Shown: positions 26,671 through 34,546 of the stretch, piece after piece | Numbering within the stretch: the first letter of the stretch is position 1 | How the letters are laid out: each line of letters opens with the position of its first letter | Origin: an uncultured Pseudohongiella sp. | GTDB taxonomy: Bacteria > Pseudomonadota > Gammaproteobacteria > Pseudomonadales > Pseudohongiellaceae | Assembly: GCA_902597095.1 (NCBI GenBank) | Contig: CACJWK010000005.1 | Location: 1-64,000 of the forward strand | Length of the DNA: 64,000 nt | Direction of reading: 5' to 3' | Notes under the pieces: model-generated | Database searches by the model: none | Told to the model about the DNA's origin: nothing | Seen by the model: only the letters and a program-made list of their open reading frames with translations | Position numbers and translations under genes: made by a program

Positions 26671-27375
26671 GTGAGTAAAGCGGCAGAAGATCTGGCAACA
26701 GATCCAGAATTGAGCCTGATTGATGCGATCTATGCACGGCGTTCGGTCAGAGGCTATCTGGATCGGGAAGTGCCCCGGGAAGTGCTTGACCGGATTTTTG
26801 AAATAGCTCAGCAGTCGCCCTCGAACTGCAATGTACAGCCCTGGAAGGTGTACATCGCGACCGGCGCGCTCAAGGACCGCCTGCGGGGTCAGATGGTTGC
26901 CAACACCGCCTCAGGGGTGCCGCCTAATCCTGATTATGAGTATCGGGGCGATTTCGTCGATGAGTACAGAAAGCGGCAGGTTGAATGCGCGGTTGCACTG
27001 TATTCCAACATGGGTATCGAACGAGGGGATAAAGAGGGAAGAATGCGCGCTGTCCTGCGGAATTTTGAATTCTTCGACGCGCCGTACATCGCCTTTATCG
27101 GAATGGATCAGAAGTTTGGAACAACGGTCGCCATCGACGTGGGGATGTGGGCGCAGACGCTGATGTTGACTATGGTGGCTTTCGGTCTGCACAGCTGCCC
27201 GATGGGAACCATGCGCAATTATCCTGACATGGTCAGGGAGGCTTTCGGGATCGAGGATGGTACAAAAATTCTGTTTGGCATCAGTTTTGGTTACGAGGAC
27301 CCGTCAGTGGCAGCCAATGCAACCCGAACGACCCGTGACCCGATCTCCGCCAATGTGGTAGTACGATCAAGCTAA
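26671..27375 (+). CDS. Nitroreductase family protein
   Basis: A 234-residue FMN-dependent nitroreductase-fold protein. The FMN phosphate site is ARRSVRGYLDREVP, followed by AQQSPSNCNVQPWKVYIATG, and the C-terminal ILFGISFGYEDP is typical of the family. These homodimeric enzymes use NAD(P)H to reduce nitro groups, quinones or enones. The start is GTG with GGAG seven bases upstream. It sits between the SDR gene and the receiver-like gene, with only 7 bases to the latter, so one operon is likely. Confidence 0.88.
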   Translation: MSKAAEDLATDPELSLIDAIYARRSVRGYLDREVPREVLDRIFEIAQQSPSNCNVQPWKVYIATGALKDRLRGQMVANTASGVPPNPDYEYRGDFVDEYRKRQVECAVALYSNMGIERGDKEGRMRAVLRNFEFFDAPYIAFIGMDQKFGTTVAIDVGMWAQTLMLTMVAFGLHSCPMGTMRNYPDMVREAFGIEDGTKILFGISFGYEDPSVAANATRTTRDPISANVVVRSS

Positions 27376-27382
27376 GCGAATC

Positions 27383-27868
27383 ATGAGCACCAAACCTGTT
27401 GTCCTGCTTTACGATCTTGATAATGTGCTGGTTGATGAGTGCTCGGCGCTTATTGGTCAGACCGGCCTGTACACTACCATCAATACCTACAACGAGACCA
27501 ACGCCATTGAAGTGATCCGGCAGTACAACCGCGGTTTCGGTCTGCTGACCAATCGGCTTTCCTGTGTCATAACAGGTTGGAATCGGTACAAGAAACCCAG
27601 GGACCAGCTGCTGTTCAGCCTGCGAGCGCAGGAAAAGCGCAGTGCTCTGCGGCGCGCCACGCCCGTGATATTGATCGCTGAAGACCACCGATATGATTTA
27701 CGGGAGCTGGCTCTGGATCCGATGGAGGGCTATGTCTCAGCCTATCTTCACGCTGAGGACTTTCAGGCCCACATCAGCGACACGCTGCACAAAATCGTGT
27801 TTGGCAGCAGGGCTCATGAGCTGAATTCAATCGCCTATGCAAAATTGCTGCAGGAGCGCTCTGAATAG
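27383..27868 (+). CDS. Degenerate response-regulator receiver-like protein
   Basis: This 161-residue protein has the strand-helix rhythm of a two-component receiver domain: VVLLYDLDN for beta-1, LSCVITGWN for beta-3, ATPVILIAEDHR for beta-4, GYVSAYLHAEDF for beta-5. The phosphoacceptor aspartate at the end of beta-3 and the beta-5 lysine are not present, so it is probably not phosphorylated in the normal way. No DNA-binding domain is attached. It follows the nitroreductase gene by 7 bases. It could be a stand-alone, phosphorylation-independent regulator; the fold call is by pattern only. Confidence 0.5.
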   Translation: MSTKPVVLLYDLDNVLVDECSALIGQTGLYTTINTYNETNAIEVIRQYNRGFGLLTNRLSCVITGWNRYKKPRDQLLFSLRAQEKRSALRRATPVILIAEDHRYDLRELALDPMEGYVSAYLHAEDFQAHISDTLHKIVFGSRAHELNSIAYAKLLQERSE

Positions 27869-27914
27869 TTCGGCTGTCAGCGGGAAATCGTGTGCGGTGA
27901 CGGCCAGCAGCGAC

Positions 27915-27933
27915 GCAGCCCTATGAGGGCTGC
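27915..27933. terminator. Hairpin between convergent genes
   Basis: A perfect 8-base stem (GCAGCCCT / AGGGCTGC) with a 3-base loop overlaps the stop codon of the VOC gene and lies 46 bases after the receiver-like gene. There is no T-run, so a terminator role on either strand is weakly supported. Confidence 0.3.
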
Positions 27934-28298
27934 ATCATGCAGAATACATTGAGCTTGTTCCCTTCAGGATCACGGAAATAGCCGGCATAAAACGATTCTC
28001 CTCTCGGGCCTGATGGTCCTTCGCATGTTCCACCCAGCTCGATGGCTTTGCGATACACCGCATCGACTGTAGCCGGCGTGTCCGCTGCCAGCGCAACCAT
28101 TGTCCCGTTGCCCGCAGTCGCCGGCTGACCATTGTGTGGAGCGGTGAGCGAGAGTGCCGGTGTCTGCGGGTTGACAGCCCATGCGATGAAGCCCTCCGTG
28201 TCCATAAACCGTGTCGCTCCGAGTTCGGCCAGCAGGGCATCGTAAAATCCGGCGGCCCGGTTCAGATCATTGGTGCCGAGTGTCACATATCCGATCAT
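27921..28298 (-). CDS. VOC family (glyoxalase/bleomycin-resistance fold) protein
   Basis: A 125-residue single VOC domain. It opens with MIGYVTLGTNDLNRAAGFYDALLAELGA, the typical first beta-alpha-beta module, and ends with YAGYFRDPEGNKLNVFCM, which carries the C-terminal metal-site region. Family members are metal-dependent lyases, dioxygenases or binding proteins; the substrate is unknown. The start overlaps the stop of the tag gene by four bases (ATGA), so the two are translationally coupled. Confidence 0.85.
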   Translation of the reverse strand: MIGYVTLGTNDLNRAAGFYDALLAELGATRFMDTEGFIAWAVNPQTPALSLTAPHNGQPATAGNGTMVALAADTPATVDAVYRKAIELGGTCEGPSGPRGESFYAGYFRDPEGNKLNVFCMMQPS

Positions 28299-28897
28299 GA
28301 GTTTTTTCCTTTATTTTTTGACGACAGCCCCTGATTGCTGATCTGGCTGTAGCGAAAGCAGTTTCTCGTGTGGTCGTTGATCATGCCTGTTGCCTGCATA
28401 AAGGCGTAGCAAATTGTGCTGCCCACGAATGTAAACCCCCGGCGTTTGAGGTCTTTGGACATCGCGTCGCTTAGAGCTGCAGAGGCAGGGACGCTTTTCC
28501 TGTTTCGGCGCTTGCCATCCATCGGGCAGCCGCCGACGAAAGACCAGATATAGGCGCTGAAGCTGCCGAATTCCCCCTGCACCGCCTGACATGCACGGGC
28601 ATTGGACCGAATTGCATATAGCTTGAGCCGATTCCGCACCAGCCCGCGGTCCAGCAGCAAGCGCTCAAGGGTCCGGTCCTGCATACGGGCAACTCGATCG
28701 ATCTCAAAATGCTTAAAGCAGGTCCGATAGCGCGCCCGCTTTTTCAGAATGGTGATCCAGCTGAGACCTGCCTGTTGCCCTTCGAGACAAAGACATTCAA
28801 ACAGTTCCCGGTCTTCATACACCGGTACTCCCCACTCCCGATCGTGATACTCGATATACTCCGGATCTGTGCCCGGCCACCAGCAGCGTGCGGTCAT
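28295..28897 (-). CDS. tag: DNA-3-methyladenine glycosylase I
   Basis: A 200-residue Tag-type glycosylase that removes 3-methyladenine from alkylated DNA to begin base-excision repair. Visible family features are the N-terminal RCWWPGTDPEYIEYHDREWGVP, SWITILKKRARYRTCFKHFE, and the C-terminal HTRNCFRY. The Cys near the start, the His of YHDREW and the His/Cys of HTRNC form the structural zinc site known for the family. The ORF track starts 43 codons earlier; ATG 28897 is chosen because it begins with the conserved residues and has AGGAG 11 bases upstream. It is followed by a coupled VOC gene. Confidence 0.92.
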   Translation of the reverse strand: MTARCWWPGTDPEYIEYHDREWGVPVYEDRELFECLCLEGQQAGLSWITILKKRARYRTCFKHFEIDRVARMQDRTLERLLLDRGLVRNRLKLYAIRSNARACQAVQGEFGSFSAYIWSFVGGCPMDGKRRNRKSVPASAALSDAMSKDLKRRGFTFVGSTICYAFMQATGMINDHTRNCFRYSQISNQGLSSKNKGKNS

Positions 28898-29146
28898 CGC
28901 GTGATGAGCTCCTGAGTCGGATTTGGTGGACGAAAAGGGGGACAGTATCAGCGACTTGAGCGTTGTCGGCAATGTCTTTCTGTCATCCGACAGCCGCGCT
29001 ACAGGACATCCGATTGTTGTCAGCAAGACGCCAGCCTGTGCGTCAGGCCTTCACTTGCTAAAGCCTTTGGGTAACAATCTGATGCAGTGCCATACACACC
29101 ATATGAGCAATCGCAAAAGAAAAAGGGCACCGAAGAGGAGAATCAG

Positions 29147-29626
29147 ATGGGAAATTTGATGAAAAAGTTATCAAGGCAGTCGATTAGTATTCTGACAAGA
29201 TGCGCACTGGTAGTGGTTTGTCTCAGTGCCTTTCAGTCAGTGGCTGCGCAGGAGCGCAGCTATATCAATCCAAGCAGTCCGGGAGGAAGTGGCTCGCCGT
29301 TCAGCGGTGCGGTGCTGACTGACGATACGCTCTACATTTCCGGCATGCTGGGCCTGGAGAAGGGCGAGGTGCCCGCCGAACCGGCCGATTAAGCGCGCAA
29401 TGTGCTTGACGCGATCAAAGGCACGCTGGAAGAGGCCGGCATGACGATGGATGATCTGGTATACGTGCAGATTTTTTGCTCTGACGTCAGCCATTAGGCC
29501 AGTTTTAACGAGGTGTATCGGACGTATTTTACGCAGGAGTTTCCTGCAAGGGCCTTTGTCGGTGCCGGCACGCTGCTGTTCGATGCCCGATTTGAGATTC
29601 AGGCGATCGCGGTAAAAAGACCCTAG
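29147..29626 (+). pseudogene. Secreted RidA-like (YjgF/YER057c/UK114) gene with two in-frame stop codons
   Basis: Reading one frame from ATG 29147 (GAGGAG six bases upstream) gives a signal peptide (ALVVVCLSAFQSVAAQ) and a full RidA domain of about 159 codons, broken by TAA at 29390 and TAG at 29495. On both sides the frame is intact and conserved: ISGMLGLEKG before the first, ARNVLDAIKGTLEEAGMTMDDLVYVQIFCSDVSH between, and ASFNEVYRTYFTQEFPARAFVGAGTLLF after the second. There are no frameshifts. RidA proteins deaminate reactive enamine/imine intermediates; exported members are less understood. The upstream fragment alone (81 residues) would lack the active-site arginine region. The gene is most simply a recent pseudogene; sequencing error or read-through are alternatives. 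Confidence 0.85.
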
Positions 29627-29779
29627 CTCAGCGTCCTTCTACTCCAGTCGCTGGGCTGTTTGGTAACAAACAATCACATCTGGGCGCTTCTGCTCAGAGC
29701 TGGGCGATTGCTATGCTTCACGCCTTGAAGAGCGGCGTCGGCTGAGCCGTCGCAGTATTGCTCAGGTACAGGAAAGCAC

Positions 29780-32020
29780 ATGTTTTATTCCACTCGAATC
29801 CAGACCCTCTGCGCGGGCCTGAGTCTATTTTTGCTTGGCGCTGTTGATCGGGCTGAATCTCAGACCCTCAGCTCTCAGTCTGTGCGTCCGACCGCGCAGG
29901 CCGTTCAGTTGAGCGCTCTGCCGATAATTGACGGCGAAGTGCTGAGAGATTCAGCGTGGGCAGCCGTGGCACCTACCAATGGATTCACCCAAACCAGGCC
30001 GAATGAAGGCCAGGCGGCAACTCAGCGAACGGAAGTGTTTGTCGGCTACAGCGACGACACTCTGTACATTGCTGTGATGGCATACGATGACAATCCCGAA
30101 GCGATTCTGGTCACTGATAGTCGCCGGGATTCACCCCTGGATGATACAGATAGTTTTCGCGTGATTATCGATGGACTGCTGGATCGTCAGAACGGTTACA
30201 TCTTCGGTACGAATCCTTCCGGTATGGAGTTCGATGCTCAGGTAATCAATGAAGGAGGCAGCGGCGGCTTCGGAGGTCGCGGGGGCGGAGCAGGTGGCTT
30301 TAATCTGAATTGGGATACTACCTGGGAAGTAGAAGCTCAGATCACAGATCAGGGCTGGAGTGCGGAATTTGCGATTCCGTTTCTGGCGCTGCGCTACGGT
30401 TCCGGCGATTCCCAGACCTGGGGTATCAATTTTCAGCGCAATATCCGTCGCAACAACGAGGAGTCTTACTGGGCGCCTCTTGATCGAAACTTCAATCTCA
30501 ATCGCGTATCCGAGGCCGGTTACATCGAAGGGATTGAAGCCCCCAGTCAGCGCCTGCTGCAGGTGACGCCCTACGCGCTCAGTTTGAGTGAGCGCGGCGG
30601 TCAGCTGACCACCTCCCGATCCAGAGAGGAATACGGCATTGACCTGAAATGGGGTATCACGCCGAGCCTGACGCTTGACGCCACGGTAAATACAGATTTT
30701 GCCCAGGTTGAAGTCGACGACATTCAGGTGAATCTCGACCGGTTCAGCCTCTTTTTCCCGGAAAAACGGCCTTTTTTCCTGGAAAATGCCGGCCAGTTCG
30801 CCATCGGTAACCCACGGGAAGTTGAACTCTTTTTCAGTCGCCGTATCGGCATCAATCGTGGTACGCAATTTCCCATTGAAGCGGGTGCCCGACTTACCGG
30901 CAAGCTGGGCAGCAGCACCAACGTGGGCTTGCTGAGCATGCGCACGGAAGGTATCGACGGTGTTGTCCCGGGCAATGATTTTTCGGTGGTTCGCGTTAAC
31001 CAGGAACTGCCCAACCGCTCTGCGATTGGCATGATGTTCGTGGAGAGGCAGGGGGACGGGTCAATCAACGGCAATTCTGTTGCAGACTTCAATCGCACCT
31101 ATGCGATAGATGGCCGTTGGGGTATCGGGGACTACACAGTTTTTCGCGGCTGGCTTTCACAGACAGAAACCCCGGGTATCAGCGGAGATGACAGCGCCGG
31201 TGGCGTGTCGTGGACTTATGCCGATGAAGACTGGAACCTGAATGCCGGTTACTCACAGGTTGGGGATAACTTCAACCCGGAAGTCGGATTCCTGGCTAGG
31301 CGTAACTTTCGTAAATACGAGGCAGGTTGGCGATACCGGTATCGCCCGGACAATTGGGGCAATCTGCAGGAATTGCGCCCCCACATGACTTATCGGGGCT
31401 ACTGGGATTTTGACGGCAATCAACAGACGGGCTATCTGCACATTGACAACCACTGGGAATTCAACAGCGGTATGGAAATCCATACTGGTACGAATTTCAC
31501 TCAGGAGGGTGTATTTGAGCCGTTTGAAATCGTCGACGGAGTCACCGTACCGGTCGGAGATTATGAGCATCAGGAAGCCCAGCTCGTTTTCTGGAGCAAT
31601 CAGAGTGCGCCGTTCAGCGTGAATTTCAGTTCCCGCCTCGGTGGGTTTTTCGGGGGAGACAGAAAGAATCTGGATTCGACGATCCGCTACCGGGTTGGTG
31701 AAAAGTTCACCAGTGAGCTGACCTGGAGCCACAGCAACATTTCACTGCCGGTAACGAATGGCGACTTTGTCGTAGACATCGCCCGGTTCCGAGCAACCTA
31801 CGCCTTCTCGCCCAGGATGACCATTCAAACGCTGGTGCAGTACAACAAGCGGGACGATGTGCGTTCCACCAATCTGCGCTTTGCCTGGTTGCATTCGGCT
31901 AACGCCGGGCTCTATATCGTGTATAACGAAGTAGACGAAAATAACCTGCTGTTCGCACCAAGAGAAAACGCGCAGCAGTTTGCGATCAAATATTCGCGCA
32001 TACTGAATATCTTCAACTAG
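29780..32020 (+). CDS. Secreted CBM9-like/DUF5916 outer-membrane-type protein
   Basis: A 746-residue exported protein (signal peptide ending near AESQ). Residues about 40-220 form a carbohydrate-binding family 9-like beta domain (LPIIDGEVLRDSAWAAV, FVGYSDDTLYIAVMAYDDNP, DSFRVIIDGLLDRQNGYIFGTNPSG), with a glycine-rich loop (GGSGGFGGRGGGAGGF). The rest is DUF5916-like: ATVNTDFAQVEVDDIQVNLDRFSLFFPEKRPFFLENAGQF is the hallmark, followed by many amphipathic strands of a probable outer-membrane barrel. The role is unknown; family members often lie near TonB receptors and peptidases. The gene sits between two pseudogenes. Confidence 0.85.
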   Translation: MFYSTRIQTLCAGLSLFLLGAVDRAESQTLSSQSVRPTAQAVQLSALPIIDGEVLRDSAWAAVAPTNGFTQTRPNEGQAATQRTEVFVGYSDDTLYIAVMAYDDNPEAILVTDSRRDSPLDDTDSFRVIIDGLLDRQNGYIFGTNPSGMEFDAQVINEGGSGGFGGRGGGAGGFNLNWDTTWEVEAQITDQGWSAEFAIPFLALRYGSGDSQTWGINFQRNIRRNNEESYWAPLDRNFNLNRVSEAGYIEGIEAPSQRLLQVTPYALSLSERGGQLTTSRSREEYGIDLKWGITPSLTLDATVNTDFAQVEVDDIQVNLDRFSLFFPEKRPFFLENAGQFAIGNPREVELFFSRRIGINRGTQFPIEAGARLTGKLGSSTNVGLLSMRTEGIDGVVPGNDFSVVRVNQELPNRSAIGMMFVERQGDGSINGNSVADFNRTYAIDGRWGIGDYTVFRGWLSQTETPGISGDDSAGGVSWTYADEDWNLNAGYSQVGDNFNPEVGFLARRNFRKYEAGWRYRYRPDNWGNLQELRPHMTYRGYWDFDGNQQTGYLHIDNHWEFNSGMEIHTGTNFTQEGVFEPFEIVDGVTVPVGDYEHQEAQLVFWSNQSAPFSVNFSSRLGGFFGGDRKNLDSTIRYRVGEKFTSELTWSHSNISLPVTNGDFVVDIARFRATYAFSPRMTIQTLVQYNKRDDVRSTNLRFAWLHSANAGLYIVYNEVDENNLLFAPRENAQQFAIKYSRILNIFN

Positions 32021-32051
32021 CGACGGACAGTGATGCTCGACAGCGACGCTA

Positions 32052-32513
32052 CTAATCGTCAGTGTCGAGGATCTCGACGATGTCCCGACGTATCCGGCTG
32101 GTTGACACGCTGACCTCGAACAGAAACAGCAGCAGCCCGCCGATCATCAGCGTCATGCCACAGATAAACTGTGCGGCAATCGCGTCGGACAAGTTTATGC
32201 GAGCGAGTTCGGCAAGCGGAAGGGTCACGATCATCAGGCAGACCAGCAGCGCCGCGCAAACGAACAGGCGCAGCGACTAGTTCACCAGGCGTATTCGCTT
32301 TCACAAACCACTGATTTCCTCCTGCAGCGTGCTTATGTGGCCGGATTGGGGCTCTAACATCAGCTGGGCTTCGACAATCCGTGCCCGATCGACGATCCGA
32401 CCCAGACGAATGGACAGGACATTATGCATGCCGGCGATACCTGCCAGCAGGAACACCTACGCCACCGACAGCTGGATGACAACTGCGATATTTTCGATGG
32501 CACTCGGTTCCAT
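32052..32513 (-). pseudogene. DUF2721-like membrane protein gene with three in-frame stop codons
   Basis: Translating the minus strand from ATG 32513 gives 153 codons in one frame that look like a DUF2721 membrane protein: NIAVVIQLSVA, stop, VFLLAGIAGMHNVLSIRLGRIVDRARIVEAQ, then ISGL, stop, KRIRLVN, stop, SLRLFVCAALLVCLMIVTLPL and a last helix GMTLMIGGLLLFLFEVSVST. The stops are TAG (32457-32459), TGA (32301-32303) and TAG (32277-32279), with no frameshift. Family members have a helix, a basic RLxRIVDRAR loop and two C-terminal helices, all of which remain. The only ORF-track trace is a 60-residue tail fragment. It begins 11 bases after the DUF2306 gene, as in an operon. Confidence 0.8.
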
Positions 32514-32524
32514 TCCGGTCTGCC

Positions 32525-33271
32525 TCAGGCGGCGCTCACGGCATCAAGATCTTTCCAGTGGCGATGACCGCTGCCCGGTGAGCGGGTGAGATTTATCCAG
32601 ATCTCAGAAGCTGCGAGGTTGACCAGGCCAGCCATCCAGAATGTTGTGCCGAATAATACGGGAACACCGATGTCGGTGGTGGCCATCAGGATTGCCAGCA
32701 TGATGCGTTCGGTCGCAATGGCCAGCATCAGCGCCCAGCTTCGGACCATCCACTCGCGATGGGCCCTGACATTTCTCGCGCGAATGGTGGAGTAGGCTTT
32801 TGCCAGACAAAACAGCGTATAGACCGCGAAAAAAGTCGTTGCCATGGATTCATTAAATCCCTGCCCATCTACCCCCATGAAAGGCTGGAAAATGCCGATA
32901 AAGCCACCGGAAATCGCCGCCAAACTGCCGGCCGAAAGCCAGATTCGACCGCTCCAGCGGTGCAGGCTGATCGATTTTCTGCGGATCGAAGGCATGAACT
33001 GCAGAGGTCCCAGAGTAAAAATAATCAGACCGGTAATCAGGTGTGCCCAACTCGACAGCGAAAACTGCACATAGCGTCCGTCAAAAGGATTGAATGTGGC
33101 GATAGGGTCGGTGAAATCCATGTTCGAAGCGGAAGTAAGAAAACCCGCTCGGTCAAAAATCGCCACCAAGCCAGTGATGACCAGGATGCTTACCGTTACC
33201 CAACCGAGTATCTCGATGGCCCGGCGCAGCGAGCGGGCACTCGGCGGTAGCGCTGGGCGCTGCGATTTCAC
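32525..33271 (-). CDS. DUF2306 family membrane protein
   Basis: A 248-residue inner-membrane protein with about six to seven helices. The central HLITGLIIFTLGPLQFMPSIRRKSISLHRWSGRIWLSAG block, with histidines placed as in haem-binding cytochrome-b-like proteins, matches the DUF2306 family, as does RAHREWMVRSWALMLAIATERIML. The function of the family is unknown; haem or quinone binding is a guess based on the histidines. The gene is followed by the broken DUF2721-like gene on the same strand, which suggests the pair was once an operon. Confidence 0.8.
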   Translation of the reverse strand: MKSQRPALPPSARSLRRAIEILGWVTVSILVITGLVAIFDRAGFLTSASNMDFTDPIATFNPFDGRYVQFSLSSWAHLITGLIIFTLGPLQFMPSIRRKSISLHRWSGRIWLSAGSLAAISGGFIGIFQPFMGVDGQGFNESMATTFFAVYTLFCLAKAYSTIRARNVRAHREWMVRSWALMLAIATERIMLAILMATTDIGVPVLFGTTFWMAGLVNLAASEIWINLTRSPGSGHRHWKDLDAVSAA

Positions 33272-33385
33272 TCATGGTTTGGCTCCATTCGTCGGCTCAG
33301 AATCAGACTACCCGCGCGGGGCAGAATAGACAAGTATGCGCAGAGGGCAGTTTCGGTCGCCGCGCGTATCAGCCTTCAGAAGCAA

Positions 33386-33414
33386 GTGACCTCAGTCCCA
33401 TAAACACTTATACT
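33386..33414 (+). promoter_or_regulatory. Sigma-70-type promoter of the tRNA-Arg gene
   Basis: A -35 element GTGACC (4 of 6 consensus) and a -10 element TATACT (5 of 6) are separated by 17 bases and end 12 bases before the mature tRNA. Spacing, position and match are all good for a stable-RNA promoter. Confidence 0.7.
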
Positions 33415-33426
33415 TCGCCACGCAGC

Positions 33427-33503
33427 GCGCCCGTAGCTCAGCTGGATAGAGTAACTGGCTTCGAACCAGTTGGTCGGGAGTTCGAATCTCTCCGGGCGTG
33501 CCA
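33427..33503 (+). tRNA. tRNA-Arg (anticodon UCG)
   Basis: A 77-base cloverleaf. The acceptor stem GCGCCCG pairs with CGGGCGT, the D-arm is TAGCTCAGCTGGATAGAG, the anticodon stem is ACTGG/CCAGT with loop CTTCGAA (anticodon TCG at 33461-33463), and the T-arm is GGGAGTTCGAATCTCTC. The 3' CCA is encoded. UCG reads CGA arginine codons. It has its own promoter and terminator, so it is a single-gene transcription unit. Confidence 0.95.
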
Positions 33504-33512
33504 AATTTAGAA

Positions 33513-33534
33513 GGGAGCCGATGGCTCCCTTTTT
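33513..33534 (+). terminator. Rho-independent terminator of the tRNA-Arg gene
   Basis: GGGAGCC, a 3-base loop, GGCTCCC, then five T residues, beginning 9 bases after the encoded CCA. The stem is a perfect 7 bases, a textbook intrinsic terminator. Confidence 0.85.
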
Positions 33535-33693
33535 ACTTTGGTGTGGCTAGAGAATTTGATTCGAGCTTCTCGGAGGGTCTGGATTCAATCTTTGACACGC
33601 AGCCGGGATTAGTCAAACATAGTGCGAGTCGACTGTGCGGCCTTCAAACCACATACTAATACTCACTTCCCAGTCACTTGTGTGAGGTAAGTC

Positions 33694-34401
33694 ATGAAAG
33701 CAAGAATAACCTGTTGGCTGAGAACGACGATTGCGTTTTGCGGAATACTTGCACTTGCAGCGCCCTCCCTTGCGCAACGCGGTGCAGATCCCAGCATCTG
33801 GGACGAAGCAATGCGCCGATTCTCAGATATGGATCGGCAGAATCCTCCCGAGCCGGGTGGCATCGTGCTGACTGGAAGTTCTAGTATTGCGCGCTGGAAC
33901 GGACAAGCAGCCGATGCACTCGCACCTCTGTCAGTAATTCCCCGAGGTTTTGGCGGCAGCGTCATGAATGATGTTTTATTCCATCTTGACCAGGTTGCTT
34001 TGAAATACCGGCCACGCGCTATCGTCATCTATGAGGGGGACAACGACACTGCATTCGGAATTCCCAAAGACGTCATTCTGTCCGGCCTAGAAAAGATTAT
34101 TACTAGAGTCCATGAAGCATTACCCGATACGCGTATTTATGTTATGGCAGTCAAACCCTCAACACTCAGGGTGAATGTCTGGAATGATGCACAGCAAGTC
34201 AATGCGGCTTATCAGGAAGTAGCAAAGTCTGATCCGCTAGTGTACTTCGTTGATTCCGCCTCTCCCTTCCTCCGAGAGGATGGCCAAGTGATGACCGATA
34301 TCTTTGTTGAAGATGGCCTGCATTTAAATGCGATGGGCAATCTTATTTGGGGTTCGATCATTCGTGCTGCATTGATGCCGCAGGAAGCTCGCTACGAGTA
34401 G
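33694..34401 (+). CDS. Secreted SGNH/GDSL-family hydrolase
   Basis: A 235-residue exported protein (signal peptide IAFCGILALAAPSLAQ) of the SGNH hydrolase superfamily, which includes lipases, carbohydrate esterases and arylesterases. The blocks are visible: GSSSIARW (block I, nucleophile serine), GFGGS (block II glycine), YEGDND (block III asparagine) and EDGLHLN (block V Asp and His). The catalytic set is complete. GAGG lies seven bases before the ATG. It is a single gene after the tRNA-Arg terminator, followed by 145 bases without a gene. Confidence 0.85.
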   Translation: MKARITCWLRTTIAFCGILALAAPSLAQRGADPSIWDEAMRRFSDMDRQNPPEPGGIVLTGSSSIARWNGQAADALAPLSVIPRGFGGSVMNDVLFHLDQVALKYRPRAIVIYEGDNDTAFGIPKDVILSGLEKIITRVHEALPDTRIYVMAVKPSTLRVNVWNDAQQVNAAYQEVAKSDPLVYFVDSASPFLREDGQVMTDIFVEDGLHLNAMGNLIWGSIIRAALMPQEARYE

Positions 34402-34546
34402 GTCATGGAACTTCAGACCCAATGCCTCAGTGCAGCCACCCTTGGCATTAACTTAGAGGCATAGCAGCCATTTTGAATAAAATGAGTTCGTTAACATATT
34501 CTGGCTTGGTTGAGCCTGCGCTCGGTCGGGATGAGGCGCTGCTCTG

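Noticed and set aside
28923-29159. 78-residue plus-strand ORF before the RidA-like gene
   Set aside because: Low-complexity basic tail, no domain, and it overlaps the well-marked RidA start.
30131-30868. 245-residue minus-strand ORF inside the DUF5916-type gene
   Set aside because: Antisense shadow with no domain; the plus-strand gene is clear.
29147-32513. Stop-codon reassignment or selenocysteine/pyrrolysine read-through to explain the broken genes
   Set aside because: All three stop codons appear inside the two genes, and TAA, TAG and TGA each end intact genes elsewhere in the window. No SECIS-like structure was evident.
33427-34401. Genomic island inserted at the tRNA-Arg gene
   Set aside because: No integrase, no repeat of the tRNA 3' end was found further along the window, and the tRNA keeps its own terminator.
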